A DNA stretch of 64,000 bases from Ephydatia muelleri (Eukaryota > Porifera > Demospongiae > Spongillida > Spongillidae), in contig JABACO010000021.1 in NCBI GenBank assembly GCA_013339895.1, positions 310,001 through 374,000 of the forward strand. Reading direction: 5' to 3'. This document shows positions 36,902 through 48,884 of the stretch, one piece after another (position 1 is the first letter of the stretch; the number at the start of each line of letters is the position of its first letter). Below the pieces are notes generated by a model. That model searched no databases, was not told the origin of the DNA, and saw only the letters and a program-made list of their open reading frames with translations. The translations under genes and the position numbers were made by a program.

Positions 36902-39340
36902 TCATTTCCTATCAGCTAATAGGTCAAAAGCCAACAGTCCTCTTGCATCCCTCACATCTTTCAGATCTTTACTGAAGGACACAAGTGTCGTGGCAACCTT
37001 TAAATTGCCTCCTTCTGCAGCCTATGCAGGACAACAGCTCAATAATAGTGTTTCAAAAGACAGCATCTGCTAAGTGGTTAGTTTATTTAGACATGTATTG
37101 ACATCCCTAGAGGCAAATGTGTTATCATGCATGTCATTGTGCAGAGGTGCTATAGAGGTGTCATCACAGAGAGGTGTCATCATGCAGGTGTCATGTCATC
37201 ATGCAGGTGTCATCATGTAGAGGTGTCATCATGCAGAGGTGTCATTTAGAGGTGCTCCCCTTCACTTGCTTTATGCAGAGCTGTCCTGCCATCACTGTCC
37301 ACCAGATTGACATCAGCCCCCCAGTCTATCAGTGCCTGTACAAGTTCAAGATGGCCACAGTAGCTGGCTCTGTGAAGGGGTGTGGCTCCCCCAGGTGTCT
37401 GCATATTGACAACAGCACCAGCAGACAGGAGCAGCTTACAGATGGCCACATGATTGGAGCGTGATGCATAATGCTGAGATAGCAGGAAAACCAACAATGC
37501 TTTCTGACAGGTTTGATAAGGTGGTCATGACAATTGATGATGAGATGGTCAAGGTCATTGATGATGAGGTGGTCATGGTCATTGATGATGAGGTGGTCAT
37601 GGTCATTGATGATGAGGTGGTCATGGTCATTGATGATGAGGTGGTCATGGTCATTGATGATGAGGTGGTCATGGTCATTGATGATGAGGTGGTCATGGTC
37701 ATTGATGATGAGGTGGTCATGGTCATTGATGATGAGGTGGGTCATGGTCATTGATGATGAGGTGGTCATTGATGATGAGTAAGTAGTCATGGTCATTGAT
37801 GATGAGGTGGTCTTTGTCATTGACAGAGATCACCTGATCAAGCTAGGCACATGCACATCAATTGGGGTCACCAAACCATAGATATTGTATTTACTGGATT
37901 CACAACACCTGTGAAAAATTGCTCGACACAGTCACGAGATAATGCATTGATGTGAGAGCAGCATTAGTAGCTAGTATGCTTGCATTGATGTGAGAGCAGC
38001 ATTAGTAGCTAGTATGCTTGCATTGATGTGAGAGCAGCATTAGTAGCTAGTATGCTTGCATGAAGATTCTTTGCTCCCAGGCAATCTAGGAAAGCTTTGC
38101 ACTAAAAACACACAAAACTCACTGATTTTATAAAAGCCTTTCATTTTGCAGTATGACCTGCTTGCTGTTGTTTTGTTGAACAAGGCTGTTGAGAGCCCTT
38201 AGTTCTAATTGGCATTCTTCTAAGAAGAAACTTTTTCCCAGCCATGTGACCACTCCATGGCACACAGCACTTATAGCCAAACAAGAAATACGAGTTTTAA
38301 TGCTAAAAAAATACTAAAACCTCCACAAATCTATCTCAGAACTACACTAGAACTGCAACATACGCACCACGTGTTGTTCTTTTAAGCTTCAAAAAGCCTA
38401 CGACAAGTGTAGCATGAGATAGTACCACATCTGACTCTTGTTTAGCTTCCTTCTAAGCGCATATTGCTATTAAAACCCTCAAATAACTTATAGACGCCAT
38501 AACTTACATGTGGTAACGAAAACGTCTAGATTTGGACACAAAGAACTGGAAAAGAAGTCAAATCAATGAACTGAGTTTTTTTATTCTGGGCAATCAGAAC
38601 TAAAAAGCACTAACAGGAACCTGGCTCAAAGAAAAGGGATAAACCATGTCAAGCATATGAGTCTGTGACGTCACTATGCAACACCCACTGCATTGCAAAC
38701 TGATATTGGATTACTGGATTTGCAGTGCAGCGGGTGTTGCATAGTGACATCACAGACTCATATGCTTGACATGGTTTATCCCTTTTCTTTGAGCCATATG
38801 GTGATGGTGCATCTGCCCCACCCTCCCCACATCTGCCCCACCCTCCCCACATCTGCCCCACCTCCCCACATCTGCCCCATCCTCCCCACATCTGCCCCAC
38901 CCTCCCCACATCTGCCCCACCCTCCCCAAATCTGCCCCACCCTCCCCACATCTGGATGTGTTTGGCGGTAATACACATCCATGCAGACACGTTAAAAAGC
39001 ACCTACGCCGCCTATTGATTTCAAACCGTTTATTTGTGAGCAACATAATGTGCTGTGCTAGGCTAAACGACTTCCTCTAGTCAGGTCCACCTGCGTTACA
39101 TGCACCTTACCAATGGTGCGTATCCTGAGATATCCTGAGCGTTAGGGCTCACGCCTTCTGACAGAAGCCGTTCTACTTTGTGCACGTCACCAATCTACTG
39201 CCGCTGACCAAATTCCACGCTCAAAATCCAGTTCCTAAGGAGCGCTAAGTTTATAGGTATCTGAACGACTACGAACACGTTACCTGTATGGTCTGCGATG
39301 CAGCTGAACTGAGTGTATGATTGTTGCATGGACAATCCAT
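36902..39340 (-). CDS. ANKRD39: Ankyrin-repeat protein, ANKRD39 orthologue (one-base frame break)
   Basis: Four exons are recognisable: 39340-39284, 39234-39111, 37473-37270 and 37021-36902, for about 167 residues (183 in human). The N-terminus reads MDCPCNNHTLSSAASQTIQ, then LDFERGIWSAAV, VERLLSEGVSPNAQ, HYASRSNHVAICKLLL, GGATPLHRASYCGH, GRTALHKAAEGGN and the ANKRD39-type tail DLKDVRDARGLLAFDLL. DFERGIW and ATPLHRASYCGH identify this family. Exon 2 has one base too many (about 39192, WSAAVD before GDVHKV), giving a frameshift: a sequence error or a real lesion. The last intron has a GC donor (gcaagt). Intron 2 (1.6 kb) contains minisatellites and a fold-back element. It is head-to-head with RYK, with 135 bp between starts. 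Confidence 0.8.
37525..37815. repeat. 24-bp minisatellite in ANKRD39 intron 2
   Basis: About eleven units built on ggtcattgatgatgaggtgg begin 50 bp upstream (on +, beyond the acceptor) of ANKRD39 exon 3. Confidence 0.93.
37943..38058. repeat. 38-bp triplicate in ANKRD39 intron 2
   Basis: Three tandem copies of a 38-bp unit containing gagagcagcattagtagcta. Confidence 0.9.
38623..38795. mobile_element. Short fold-back element in ANKRD39 intron 2
   Basis: Arms of about 75 bp (ggctcaaagaaaagggataa ... mirrored to gagcc at 38795), almost identical, with a short central loop. Confidence 0.9.
38812..38955. repeat. 20-bp minisatellite
   Basis: Seven units of ccaccctccccacatctgcc directly follow the fold-back element at 38623-38795. 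Confidence 0.92.
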
Positions 39341-39475
39341 ACTTCGCACCGTATATAATCTATTGCTCGGATAAATAGAGAATGTACAATTTCCGTTCAA
39401 TTATCGCTATGCTCAAGTCCTGAACTAGCTGGCTTGTTTGACACTGACTCGTGAAAAACAAGTGGGAAACGCAAA
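39341..39475. promoter_or_regulatory. Divergent promoter region ANKRD39 / RYK
   Basis: 135 bp separate the two start codons. The interval has an accgtatataatc stretch near the ANKRD39 side that could act as a TATA-like element; otherwise no consensus is seen. Confidence 0.55.
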
Positions 39476-40089
39476 ATGTGCGCGGCCTATGCCTACTGCT
39501 TTCTGGCCGTCGTACTATCCATCACCGTATTTGAAGCGGTTGCCACTACTCAGTGGTACCTTCCAGCGGAAGAATACAACCGAGTGTATGGTAAGTGTTT
39601 TTTCTGTGCAATATTTAAGTAATAGAATGTGTTAGGAAAATGCTCTATGCGGGTCGCTGGCATTGGCCATAGAACCGGACAAACCTTCTTTTTACCAGGC
39701 ACATCAGAGGAATATTCAGTTTTTCAGAATTGCCACTATACAGTGAAACGTTTTACGACGACTGTCAGCAATTTTTGACAAGTTCACACCTAACCAGCTG
39801 TTTATCTTTCGCGCCCTCGCGCTTCGAGTACGAACTGAATAATGTTGCCCGACTCGTGTCATCGCTGGACGGAGTGGGCGTTACTAGATGTGGGGGGGAG
39901 GGGGCGGGGACGGATGTGGTCCCGCAGAAATGGTTGTGGTCAGAGCAGGTATGCCATGCCACCTGCTGTCCACCTGCTATTTTTGGTCAACAAGTTGGCA
40001 ACAGCTTTTTCCTTCATCCTCCACACACTCCCTCTCATGTCACACACATATCCCAAGTCGCACACACACTCATGTCACTCACTCCTGTA

Positions 40090-40151
<62 letters not shown>

Positions 40152-43100
40152 ACACACGCACATATACTCCCATGTCTCATACCATTATACACTTAGCTCA
40201 TGTTGACCTTGAACCTAGCACCATGCCCTCCCCCAACACCAAAGCATTGCCATTACCACCATCACCTTCTACTCTCTTCAGACACAAGCACTGGTATGGA
40301 TCTGTACATTGTTAACAATACCATAGTCAGATATAGTATGGAGCTCCCGTCAATTGCTATGGAGACAGGCATCTCGTACTATGGAAAAATGATTTGGTAA
40401 GCTGTGTGCTCACACATAGGCTAAGGGAGGGGTGGGAAGCTGAAGGAGGGCTGGAGAGGGGGGTGGCAAAGCTGAAGGAGGGGTGGGGAGGCAGAAGGAG
40501 GGGTGGAGAGGGGGGGGGGGATAGGAGGGGTGGAGAGGGGGTGGGGAGGCTGAGGGAGGGGTGTGGAGAGTGAGGGATAGGAGGGATGGAGAGGGGGTGA
40601 GGAGGCTGAGGAAGGGATAGGGAGGGGTGGAGGGGTGTGTGAGAGTGAGGGATAGGAGGGATGGAGAGTGGTGGGGTGGCTGAGGGATAGGGACGGGTGA
40701 GGAGCCTGAGGAAGGGATAGGGAGGGGTGGAGAGGGGGTGAGGAGGCTGAGGGATAGAGGAGGCTGAGGATAGGGAGGGGTGTAGAGGGGTTGAGGAGGC
40801 TGAGGGATAGGGAGGGGTGGAGAGGTGAGAGGCTGAGGAAGGGATAGGGAGGGGTGGAGAGGGGGGTGGGGAGGCTGAGGGATAGGGAGGGTGGAGTGGG
40901 GGTGGGGAGAGTGAGAGATAGGGAGGGTGGAGTGGGGGTGGGGAGAGTGAGAGATAGGGAGGGGTGGAGAGGGGGTGAGGAGGCTGAGGGAGGGGAGGGG
41001 AGGATGACTTTTACTGAACATTTTACACTTTACAAAGCTATTGGCTCTGAAAAATATGTTAACTTTGATATATTTGTTTTATATTGATTCTCACTGACCG
41101 TCTTTATTGTTCACAGCTGACTACAGCGGTCCGATATAGTCTATCCAATAGTTCGAACAACACAAATGTCAGCAATAGTGTGCTCTACTCAGTTGTGATG
41201 AAAGGCTTCTTTATCAATAATGGTCAGTAATACTCATTTGAATGTGTAGTAGACCTGGATGTTGAGGTGTGTAGTAGACCTGGATGTTAAGGTGTGTAGT
41301 AGACCTGGATGTTGAGGTGTGTAATAGACCTGGATGTTGAGGTGTGTAGTGGACCTGGATGTGGAGGTGTGGATGTGGAGTGAGTCCACATCTCATTAGA
41401 GTGGACCCACGATGCATTCTAACTACACCCCTATTACCTCCTCCCCACCCCTTACCTCCTCCCATCTCTTGCTTCCAGACTTCAAACTCACTTTTCCTTG
41501 CACCAATTTGAGTGAGGGATATGTTATGATCAATGTTACCGTGGAGATAATTGTGGATTATGCATCCCCCATCTCATCAAAAGTATTTTTATTTGGTAAG
41601 TTGCCTGCTGTTCACGTAAGCCCTGTGTTGCCAATAACTATGATAACCTAGCTCTCCCCTTCCCTCTCTCACCCATATGATAACCTAGCTCTCCCCTTCC
41701 CTCTCTCACCCATATGATAACCTAGCTCTCCCCTTCCCTCTCTCACCCATATGATAACCTAGCTCTCCCCTTCCCTCTCTCACCCATATGATAACCTAGC
41801 TCTCCCCTTCCCTCTCTCACCCATATGATAACCTAGCTCTCCCCTTCCCTCTCTCACCCATACACACATACACCTCAGGAACAAAGTATTGTCCATGTAT
41901 ATGTAAAATTGCTGAGACCCCTCTGCCAGCCAACCTCATCTTCTATGTGGTGATAGGATCTGTAGGGTTACTTATTTTGATAGTGGTGGGAGGTACCATT
42001 GTCTACCATGCTCGCTTGTGTTGGAGAACCACTCATCAGCAAAATCAAGAGGAAGAGGAGTAAGGGTTGTGTGTTGTAACATTAGTTAAGTAACATGTGT
42101 TTGTTGCGTACAGTAGCATGTGTTTGTTGCGTACAGTAACATGTGTTTGTTGCGTACAGTAACATGTGTTTGTTGTGTATATGTTTGTTGTGTGCAGTAG
42201 CATGTGTATGGTAATATACATTGCATAACACTGAAAATAGCAGATTCCAAATATAAAGCTTTTAGCCTTAAAAGAATACATACAATTACTGTTGATATGG
42301 ATCATTGCAGCAAAGAGGGGCTTCTTTTTTCAAGATTACAATTTTTCCAGAAGTCTGAAATGTCCTCTACACCATGATTCTTACGCACTGAGAATCAGAG
42401 TATCTGTCATGAAGTAGTAAGACACTGAATCAGAGTATCTGTCATGAAGTAGTAAGACACTGAATTTAGTCATACTTTTCAGCACTTTGTGTGTACTGGA
42501 GATTTTTTGTAATATGCTTTACGTCCCTTGTCATGGCAACGATCCCATATTAACTTCACGTGTGGCTGGATGAACATTCCAGGTAGTGCACGCCACTGAC
42601 TAGCATAGTTACACACCATATTATACCATTAGCTAATACGTTTAGGCCCCTCCCCTTTGCTATAAAAGTGGCTTTTCGGTGTGTCCTTCCCATCATTCGT
42701 TTACTGTCCCGTGTGCACACATTCACACAAATGCATGCACATACATGTACACACGCACACACCTGCACACACCTGCACACATACACCTGCTCATGCATCA
42801 CACAGCCCCAGGGTCCTGAACCTCCACGATGTCATCAATATGTCGCCTACGGGGCCCCCTCCCCCCTATGCCCCTCCCTACACCCTCCCCTACACCCCTC
42901 ACATTACACAACTGATGGACAGTCCAAGGCATTCCAACATGTACTCATCTGACTTGACAAAGAGCATGAGGAGTGTGTACTCCTTCAAGGAACTCTTTGT
43001 CTCCAGGAAAAGGATTACCATTGGTCCTGTATTGAAGGAAGGTGGGTATATGTATGTGTGTAGTGGGGGAATGTGTGTGGTGTGTGTGTGTGTGGTGTGT

Positions 43101-44311
43101 GTGTGTGTGTGCGTGTAGTGGGGGGAGCATGTGTGGTGTGTATGTGTATGTGTGGTGTGTGTGTGTGTATGTGCGTAGTGAGGTAGTGTGTGTGGTGGGT
43201 GTATGTGTAGTGAGGTAGTGTGTATATGTGTGTGTGTGTGGTGTGTAGTGAGGTGGTGTGGTATGGGTGGATGTGTTGTGGGTGGATTTGGTGTTTATGG
43301 GTCTGTACCATATGTGCAGGTGTGTTTGGAGTGATCTATGATGGCTACCTAAGCAATGCGGAGGAGGATGTTGAAGGAGCCATTCCAGTCATCATAAAGA
43401 CTGTTAAAGGTAGGCATATGTAGAGGTTATGCTTCCGTGGGGGTGGGGCTGATGTGTGATGACCACACCCCTCAGACTCATGCTATTGTTCCCCTCCCCC
43501 TCCTCCTTCTGCCCTTCCAGATAACACAGACGACAGAGTGGTGAAGTCTCTTCTGGAAGGAGGGCTGGTTCTGAAGGGCATGGTACATCGCCACGTGATG
43601 CAGCTGCTGGGGGCACACGCCAGTGACACAGAGAAGCCCATGCTGCTATTCCCAAAGACCATGCATGGCACGTTGAAGGACCTTCTGGTTAACACCAGAG
43701 AGCAGAGGAGGGGAGCTATGGTGGGTGGAGTGTGGGGGCGTGGCATGATGGGCGGGACTTTCTAGAAACTAATTACATGTACCAGTATGTTTGCATGTGA
43801 TTCACTTTCAGGACTTTAACTTTACTTATTGGTACCCTCGTTTAGAAGAGCTTCAAAGCATGTTTCTGCAGATTCGTGCAGCAAATTAGTGTGGTGACAT
43901 TTGCATGTGGTTGTGGTCTGTGCAATGCACATCCTGGGGTGTCAAATTAGTATTTTAATTGTAACATCTGCCAATTTGACTTCTCAATCTGCTCTTCCTC
44001 CTCACCCTCCTCTCTTCCAATGGTTGGCTCCAGTCTCTGGCTTCACAGGACCTGGTATGGATGGCTGGCCAGATCGCAAGGGGTATGTACCATTTGAACA
44101 AGAAAGGTTTACTCCACAAAGACCTTGCCACAAGAAATGTCTAGTAAGTAAGATGTTTTGTAGCCAGAACACATATCTGCAACTCAGTGGGCATAAGTGT
44201 CATGCCAAAATGATTTCCCTTGTGGTCGGACAGAATTGATAGTACAAGGCATGTTGTGCACAGACTGCAATGTTTTATGTCAAAACCACTCCTTTGGAGT
44301 ACAGTTTGTGC

Positions 44312-44408
<97 letters not shown>

Positions 44409-44498
44409 TGTGTGCGTGTTGTGTGTGTGTGTGTGTGTGGTGTGTGTGTGCGTGTTGTGTGTGTGTGTGTGTGCGTGTTGTGTGTGCGTGTTGTGTGT

Positions 44499-44530
<32 letters not shown>

Positions 44531-45366
44531 AATGTGCAGCTAAGTGTAAGCACAAATGTACATGTACAAGCAGATTGCATTGATGCAAATACGTAAGTGG
44601 GAGTTCCTGCAGTCCTCATCTTCTCTTCTTGCTATCTTCTTTCCCTCCCCTTTCTTTCTTCCCATCCCCTCTCCATTCTGGCTACTCCAGTGTACATGAA
44701 AACCTTCACATCAGGATAGGTGATAGAGGGCTCAGTTGGGACTTCTATCCAAATGAGTACTTGCGCCAACCCAATGGAGACATGCTTGCTGTGCGTTGGA
44801 TGGCAGCGGAGGTGCTTAGCCAAGGTGCCCACACTCGATTCTCTGATGTGGTAAGTTGGTGTACATACTGATGTGCTTAGGGACTTGATGTTGATGGGCT
44901 GGTGCCTTGTACTTCAAAGGAGGAATGATAAGCTGAAGGAATAGCTTTGCATTATGTGAACTGTACACTAACTTGTAGTGACTGTAACAATTAGAAATAA
45001 TCAACACGTTTCTTGAATCATTTGAAACTGGCCACGATTACTTGTGTGGGAAATAGAGTTCATGTTTTGTGGCTTCCGAGGGGTTAAACATTGTGTGCAC
45101 TCGGAGGCTTTGTGTAAGTATCACATACCTGTGCGCGCACTCACACACACACACAAACACACACACCAAACACACACACACACACACACACAATCGCACA
45201 AACACATGCACACTGCAGTGGTCATTTGGTGTAGTGTTGTGGGAGCTAATGACCCTGGGAATGATGCCATATGAAGACACACCTCCAGAAGAAATGTTAG
45301 CATGTCTCACTGCTGGGCAGCGTTTGTACCAACCCAAGAGCTGTCCTGACGAACTGTAAGTCATAT

Positions 45367-45405
<39 letters not shown>

Positions 45406-45459
45406 TACACACATGCGCACGCACACACACACACACACACACGCATACACACACATGCG

Positions 45460-45497
<38 letters not shown>

Positions 45498-45671
45498 CGT
45501 GATGTCCATCATAGTCCAATGTTTATAGTGCCTCATTTGGGCCTCCTTCCCATCTACAGGTTTGTTCTGATGGGTTGGTGCTGGGCCCTCACTCCCAGTG
45601 ACAGACCACATTTCAGCCACCTCACAATACGACTAAAAGAGTTCCACGAAAAAATCGGTGCATTTATCTGA
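39476..45671 (+). CDS. RYK: RYK-type atypical receptor tyrosine kinase (Wnt receptor family)
   Basis: Twelve exons: 39476-39590, 40282-40396, 41117-41222, 41479-41595, 41879-42059, 42806-43041, 43320-43409, 43521-43720, 44034-44143, 44691-44850, 45219-45355 and 45560-45671; about 559 residues (607 in human). Layout: signal peptide; WIF domain ([46 protein letters not shown]); CPCIC; transmembrane helix near 171-196; juxtamembrane [14 protein letters not shown] with a PPxY motif; kinase-like domain with GVFG loop, VIIK (Lys317), HKDLATRN (Asp417) and GDRG in place of DFG, then [23 protein letters not shown] and a RYK-type end ([12 protein letters not shown]). It is probably a pseudokinase or weak kinase, as vertebrate RYK is. 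The junction of exons 2 and 3 is off by one nucleotide (TG|CTGACT). Introns carry long CA/TG and other tandem repeats. Confidence 0.9.
40080..40160. repeat. (CA)n microsatellite in RYK intron 1
   Basis: About 35 dinucleotide repeats with minor interruptions. Confidence 0.97.
40425..41005. repeat. G/A-rich degenerate minisatellite in RYK intron 2
   Basis: Roughly 580 bp of variants of ggaggctgagggatagggag and ggggtggagaggggg; purine-rich on the plus strand and strongly strand-biased. Confidence 0.9.
41237..41370. repeat. ~25-bp minisatellite in RYK intron 3
   Basis: Five units containing tagacctggatgttgaggtg, decaying toward exon 4 of the chain. Confidence 0.88.
41640..41865. repeat. 37-bp minisatellite in RYK intron 4
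   Basis: Six near-identical tandem units containing gataacctagctctcccctt occupy most of the intron. Confidence 0.95.
42085..42195. repeat. 25-bp minisatellite in RYK intron 5
   Basis: Four to five units containing taacatgtgtttgttgcgta. Confidence 0.88.
43055..43310. repeat. TG-rich simple repeat in RYK intron 6
   Basis: Degenerate gtgtgtgtatgtg/gtagtgaggtagtg sequence fills the intron. Confidence 0.9.
44310..44525. repeat. (TG)n microsatellite in RYK intron 9
   Basis: Over 200 bp of gt repeats, with a variant 3' half containing gcgtgttgtgtg units. Confidence 0.97.
45367..45495. repeat. (CA)n repeat in RYK intron 11
   Basis: Interrupted ca repeats with acacatgcgcacgcac variants. A second, shorter ca tract lies at 45136-45195 in intron 10. 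Confidence 0.95.
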
Positions 45672-45941
45672 CCATTGTGGACGGTTTGTCACTCATTACT
45701 CGGGCCAGTTGGCTCTCCGGACAATCTAAATTCTGCATTTCCTTGTCTCTCAACTTCACTCAACTGTTCACTCTCATATTCAATGACACCAGTGATTCAT
45801 GTATCAACTGTCACTACTCAGATCATAAGTACAATCAACTGTTAGTTCGTTGTAAAAACTGTGGGTGGGTGTGGTTACCATTTGTGTACCGGGATAGACC
45901 TGGACATAGGCTGTGACCTGCTGGGTAAATTCCATGTCCTC
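45672..45941. other. Tail-to-tail gap RYK / coiled-coil gene
   Basis: 270 bp between convergent stop codons. Both 3' untranslated regions must lie here or overlap. No further feature seen. Confidence 0.5.
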
Positions 45942-48829
45942 TCACTTGCCCCTAACAGAGGGATAGGCTTGATCTGTGGGCCCAGAGGAGGATGAGCTGA
46001 GCATGCAGACATTCACTGCAATGAGACAGACCTGTCTAAGGGTGGTGTCCTTCTCATTCTGTGCTTCGAGACGTTTCTGTGCTATCCAATCAGATGCCTG
46101 TTTCGCCAATGATTGCTCTAATTCTCGATACTGCATGGATTGGTACAGGTAGGTAGAGGGGTATGGCAACAGGACTATCTAGGGGTGTGGTCATGACAGA
46201 CTACCTGTGCCTCTGTTCTGTCCAGTCTCTTGATGAGTTCTGCTCTATCAGCAACATTGGTCACAACTTGATTCTGTTTCAAGCATTTGGGGAAATGTGT
46301 GTAATTTTTAATATTGTGGCGAAACGTTTACTATTAATTAGTATTTCAAACAACTCAATTTCAATTTTATTTGTTTCTCTTTATAAAAGCCTTGAACCAT
46401 CATTCAGTACCACCTTTCATCATCCACTACCATTTTGCTGTAATGACCACTCAGAATGACAACACTCTAATACCATGAGCTGAAATCACAAAAGACATCA
46501 ACCTATCCTAAACTTACTCTCATGTAGTACGCATTGGAGTCAGCAAAACGAACTTTCTTGAGGAGTTCCTCATTTTCTACCCGTAGTCGCTGGATTTCGG
46601 CCTTAAGGCTAGCATTCTCCACCAAAACTGTCTATAAACACAGTACAGTAAAGGGAAAGTGTCTACTTGGCAATATGCCCAGCAAGTAGCTATACAGCCA
46701 GAGGTGCAGGTGCAGCCCAAATGATAAACTCATCCAAACAGGCTCCAAACCATACCTGGACAGCTTATCAGGTCTTCTAGGGAATGTTTCAATTTTTACA
46801 GTGTGTTGGCTCATTTTGGCATTGTTAACCCACTTTAACTTTTTGTGACTGATTCACTACATATTCAGGCTACATAATACAGTTGGCGACAGAAAAGGTA
46901 TTGTAGTAAACAATTTAAGCTACAATTACCCCATAACAAAAAAATATGCAAAAAAAGATGGAACAAATGTTGCATTATTGGCACACCCAGGTGGATATCC
47001 ATTGAATGCACATATGTTTGCATTCTCACCTCATTTTTTCTCACAATGTCGTCAATTCGTACTGGTGTTTTAGGCTTGTGTGGGTTACTAAGCTGGTCCG
47101 ACAGTGTAGCGAGGAAAGCCTTCTGAGCTGCTGGTGTGAGCACATCAGCACTAGCACTGCTCTTCTGGAGCTCTTGCTCTAGAGCATGCTAGAGAGAAGG
47201 AAGGAGGGTAATGGTTGAATATTTGTCATCTCTCCTTGAAGCCTCAACAAACAACTAGTACCTCAGATTTTGCAGAACTTACCGCAAGTCCCTTCTGCTT
47301 TCGTCTTTCAACAGCCAGAGTCTCTTGGAACCTTCTGGCATGTTCCTGAGCTTTTTCCAGCTCTGCAGCCATCTGAATTAGCTTCTGGTTGGCTAGAGTA
47401 GGTCGCAATAATTACATCTATATAAGGTCAATATACATACATGCTACACAACATGCACACATACACATAATGTTTTGTGTATGTGTGTGTATATCTACAT
47501 GTAAATACAACATCATTTATAACATAAATTAAAAATTTAAAATCACAGATGAGATGAAATATCAAGTTTCATCCATCTTGAAATTTAATAGGAACAGTCC
47601 TAATTGAATGTTTCAAGAAAAAAAATTGGGCGTGTCATGCTTTACATATCATACACGAAGCTTATCAGGTCATACATAATGACAAAACACGACAACACTC
47701 TTACTCTCAGCAGTTTTTCTCTCAAACTGCTTGACGGCTCTAGTTGAAGCAAGTTTGGACTGCACAAGCTCTTTTTGAAGTCGGTTATTTCTATTGTCTG
47801 CAGCCTTTATCATTTCCTCCTTCTGGTGTAAAGCCAACTCTGTTTTCAGCAAAGCATTTTCCAGCTCGATGTTCTGAAGCACCTAATCGTTCAGGATATT
47901 GCAAAAGTGATACAAAATTGCATGATTGTAGCGGCAAGATTGTACACATTCATTAAGTTGTGTGCAGAGCGTGATTGTGGTGTATACTTCTGTGAGTGAC
48001 CCACATGCACCAATGCTCCATGACCCACGTGTTCTAGTATCCTGAGAGATGATGAAGCATAAGGCTTACTTGCTCGCTCAGCTTCTTTCGGATCGCCTCT
48101 GCCTCAGAATCAGCCGCAAATCCAACTGAACGGAATAGCTTCTCTTCCTCGAATGCAATTCTCTGTGAAGCGAGCTCGTTTGATTTGGCATCCAATGCTA
48201 TTTTAGTTCCCGTAAGTTGCTCTGAGAGCAGTGTCAATCTATCGTTTTGTTCCAGCAATTCTTGTCGCTCTCGTTCTCTCTCTTCCTTCCATTCCGACCT
48301 CTCCTTCTCAAAAGCCTTCCTCTCTTCCTCGTAGTTCTTTAAACGAATCTCCATGTCGTGCTGGTTTCTTTGAAGCGCCTGGTGGAGGTTTTCATAAGAC
48401 TTTACAAACGATTGTAGCTCGTTGAACCGTTTCTCAAATAGACCTATTGAAATTAGAAGGTTCATGGAGTTGTCATGCAGCCGAGTGTCTACCTGAGAAC
48501 GAAATAAGGTCTCTGCGTAACGCTGAACTAGGAGTATGTATGGCAGCCAATCGCGCCCTCAAATTTCGCAGCACGGAGATCTAAAGAAAAATGTATCAGT
48601 TGTGCAAGTCAGCCCCGCCTCCGTCTGTGTGTACCTCTCCACTGGCCCCTGTCTCCGCCGCCTTTGCTTCTGACGACTCAATCGCTTCCAGAAGACTTTC
48701 ATTCTTATCGGAAGATTTGCTGAGATTCTCTTGAAGCCTTGCAAATAGCTCCACTAGTTCTTTAGATTGCTGAAGGACCTGGTCCGTTTTTTCCATTTTT
48801 GTGTAACCCGTTGCCTCGGTTACGTCCAT
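45942..48829 (-). CDS. Coiled-coil protein, family not recognised
   Basis: Nine exons close in frame: 48829-48635, 48580-48493, 48443-48070, 47882-47705, 47392-47283, 47188-47030, 46631-46518, 46273-46205 and 46130-45942, giving 491 residues. The product is almost entirely heptad-rich helix (VLQQSKELVELFARLQENL; LFEKRFNELQSFVKSYENL; EERKAFEKERSEWKEERERE; LQNIELENALLKTELALHQ; FQETLAVERRKQKGLAHALE; LVENASLKAEIQRLRVENEE; YRELEQSLAKQASDWIAQK).  A short non-helical segment near residue 290-315 reads DQLSNPHKPKTPVRIDDIV, and the Ser/Gly-rich C-terminus is unstructured. Centrosomal, cytoskeletal or adaptor coiled-coil proteins are candidates, but no diagnostic motif lets me choose. It starts 55 bp from NUBP2. 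The phase-0 ends of many exons support the model. Confidence 0.82.
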
Positions 48830-48884
48830 TTCGATTATAGCGTATGAAAGAAATATTGAAAAACAAAAGTCGATTTAACAAAAA
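48830..48884. promoter_or_regulatory. 55-bp divergent promoter region coiled-coil gene / NUBP2
   Basis: Only 55 bp, AT-rich, separate the two start codons. No TATA box is obvious. Leaders of the two transcripts must be extremely short or overlap. Confidence 0.6.

Noticed and set aside
39728-39948. A 73-codon open frame considered as RYK exon 2
   Set aside because: Splice phases do not fit: exon 1 ends in phase 1 and joins the WIF exon at 40282 perfectly in phase, while this frame would break it and has no family similarity.
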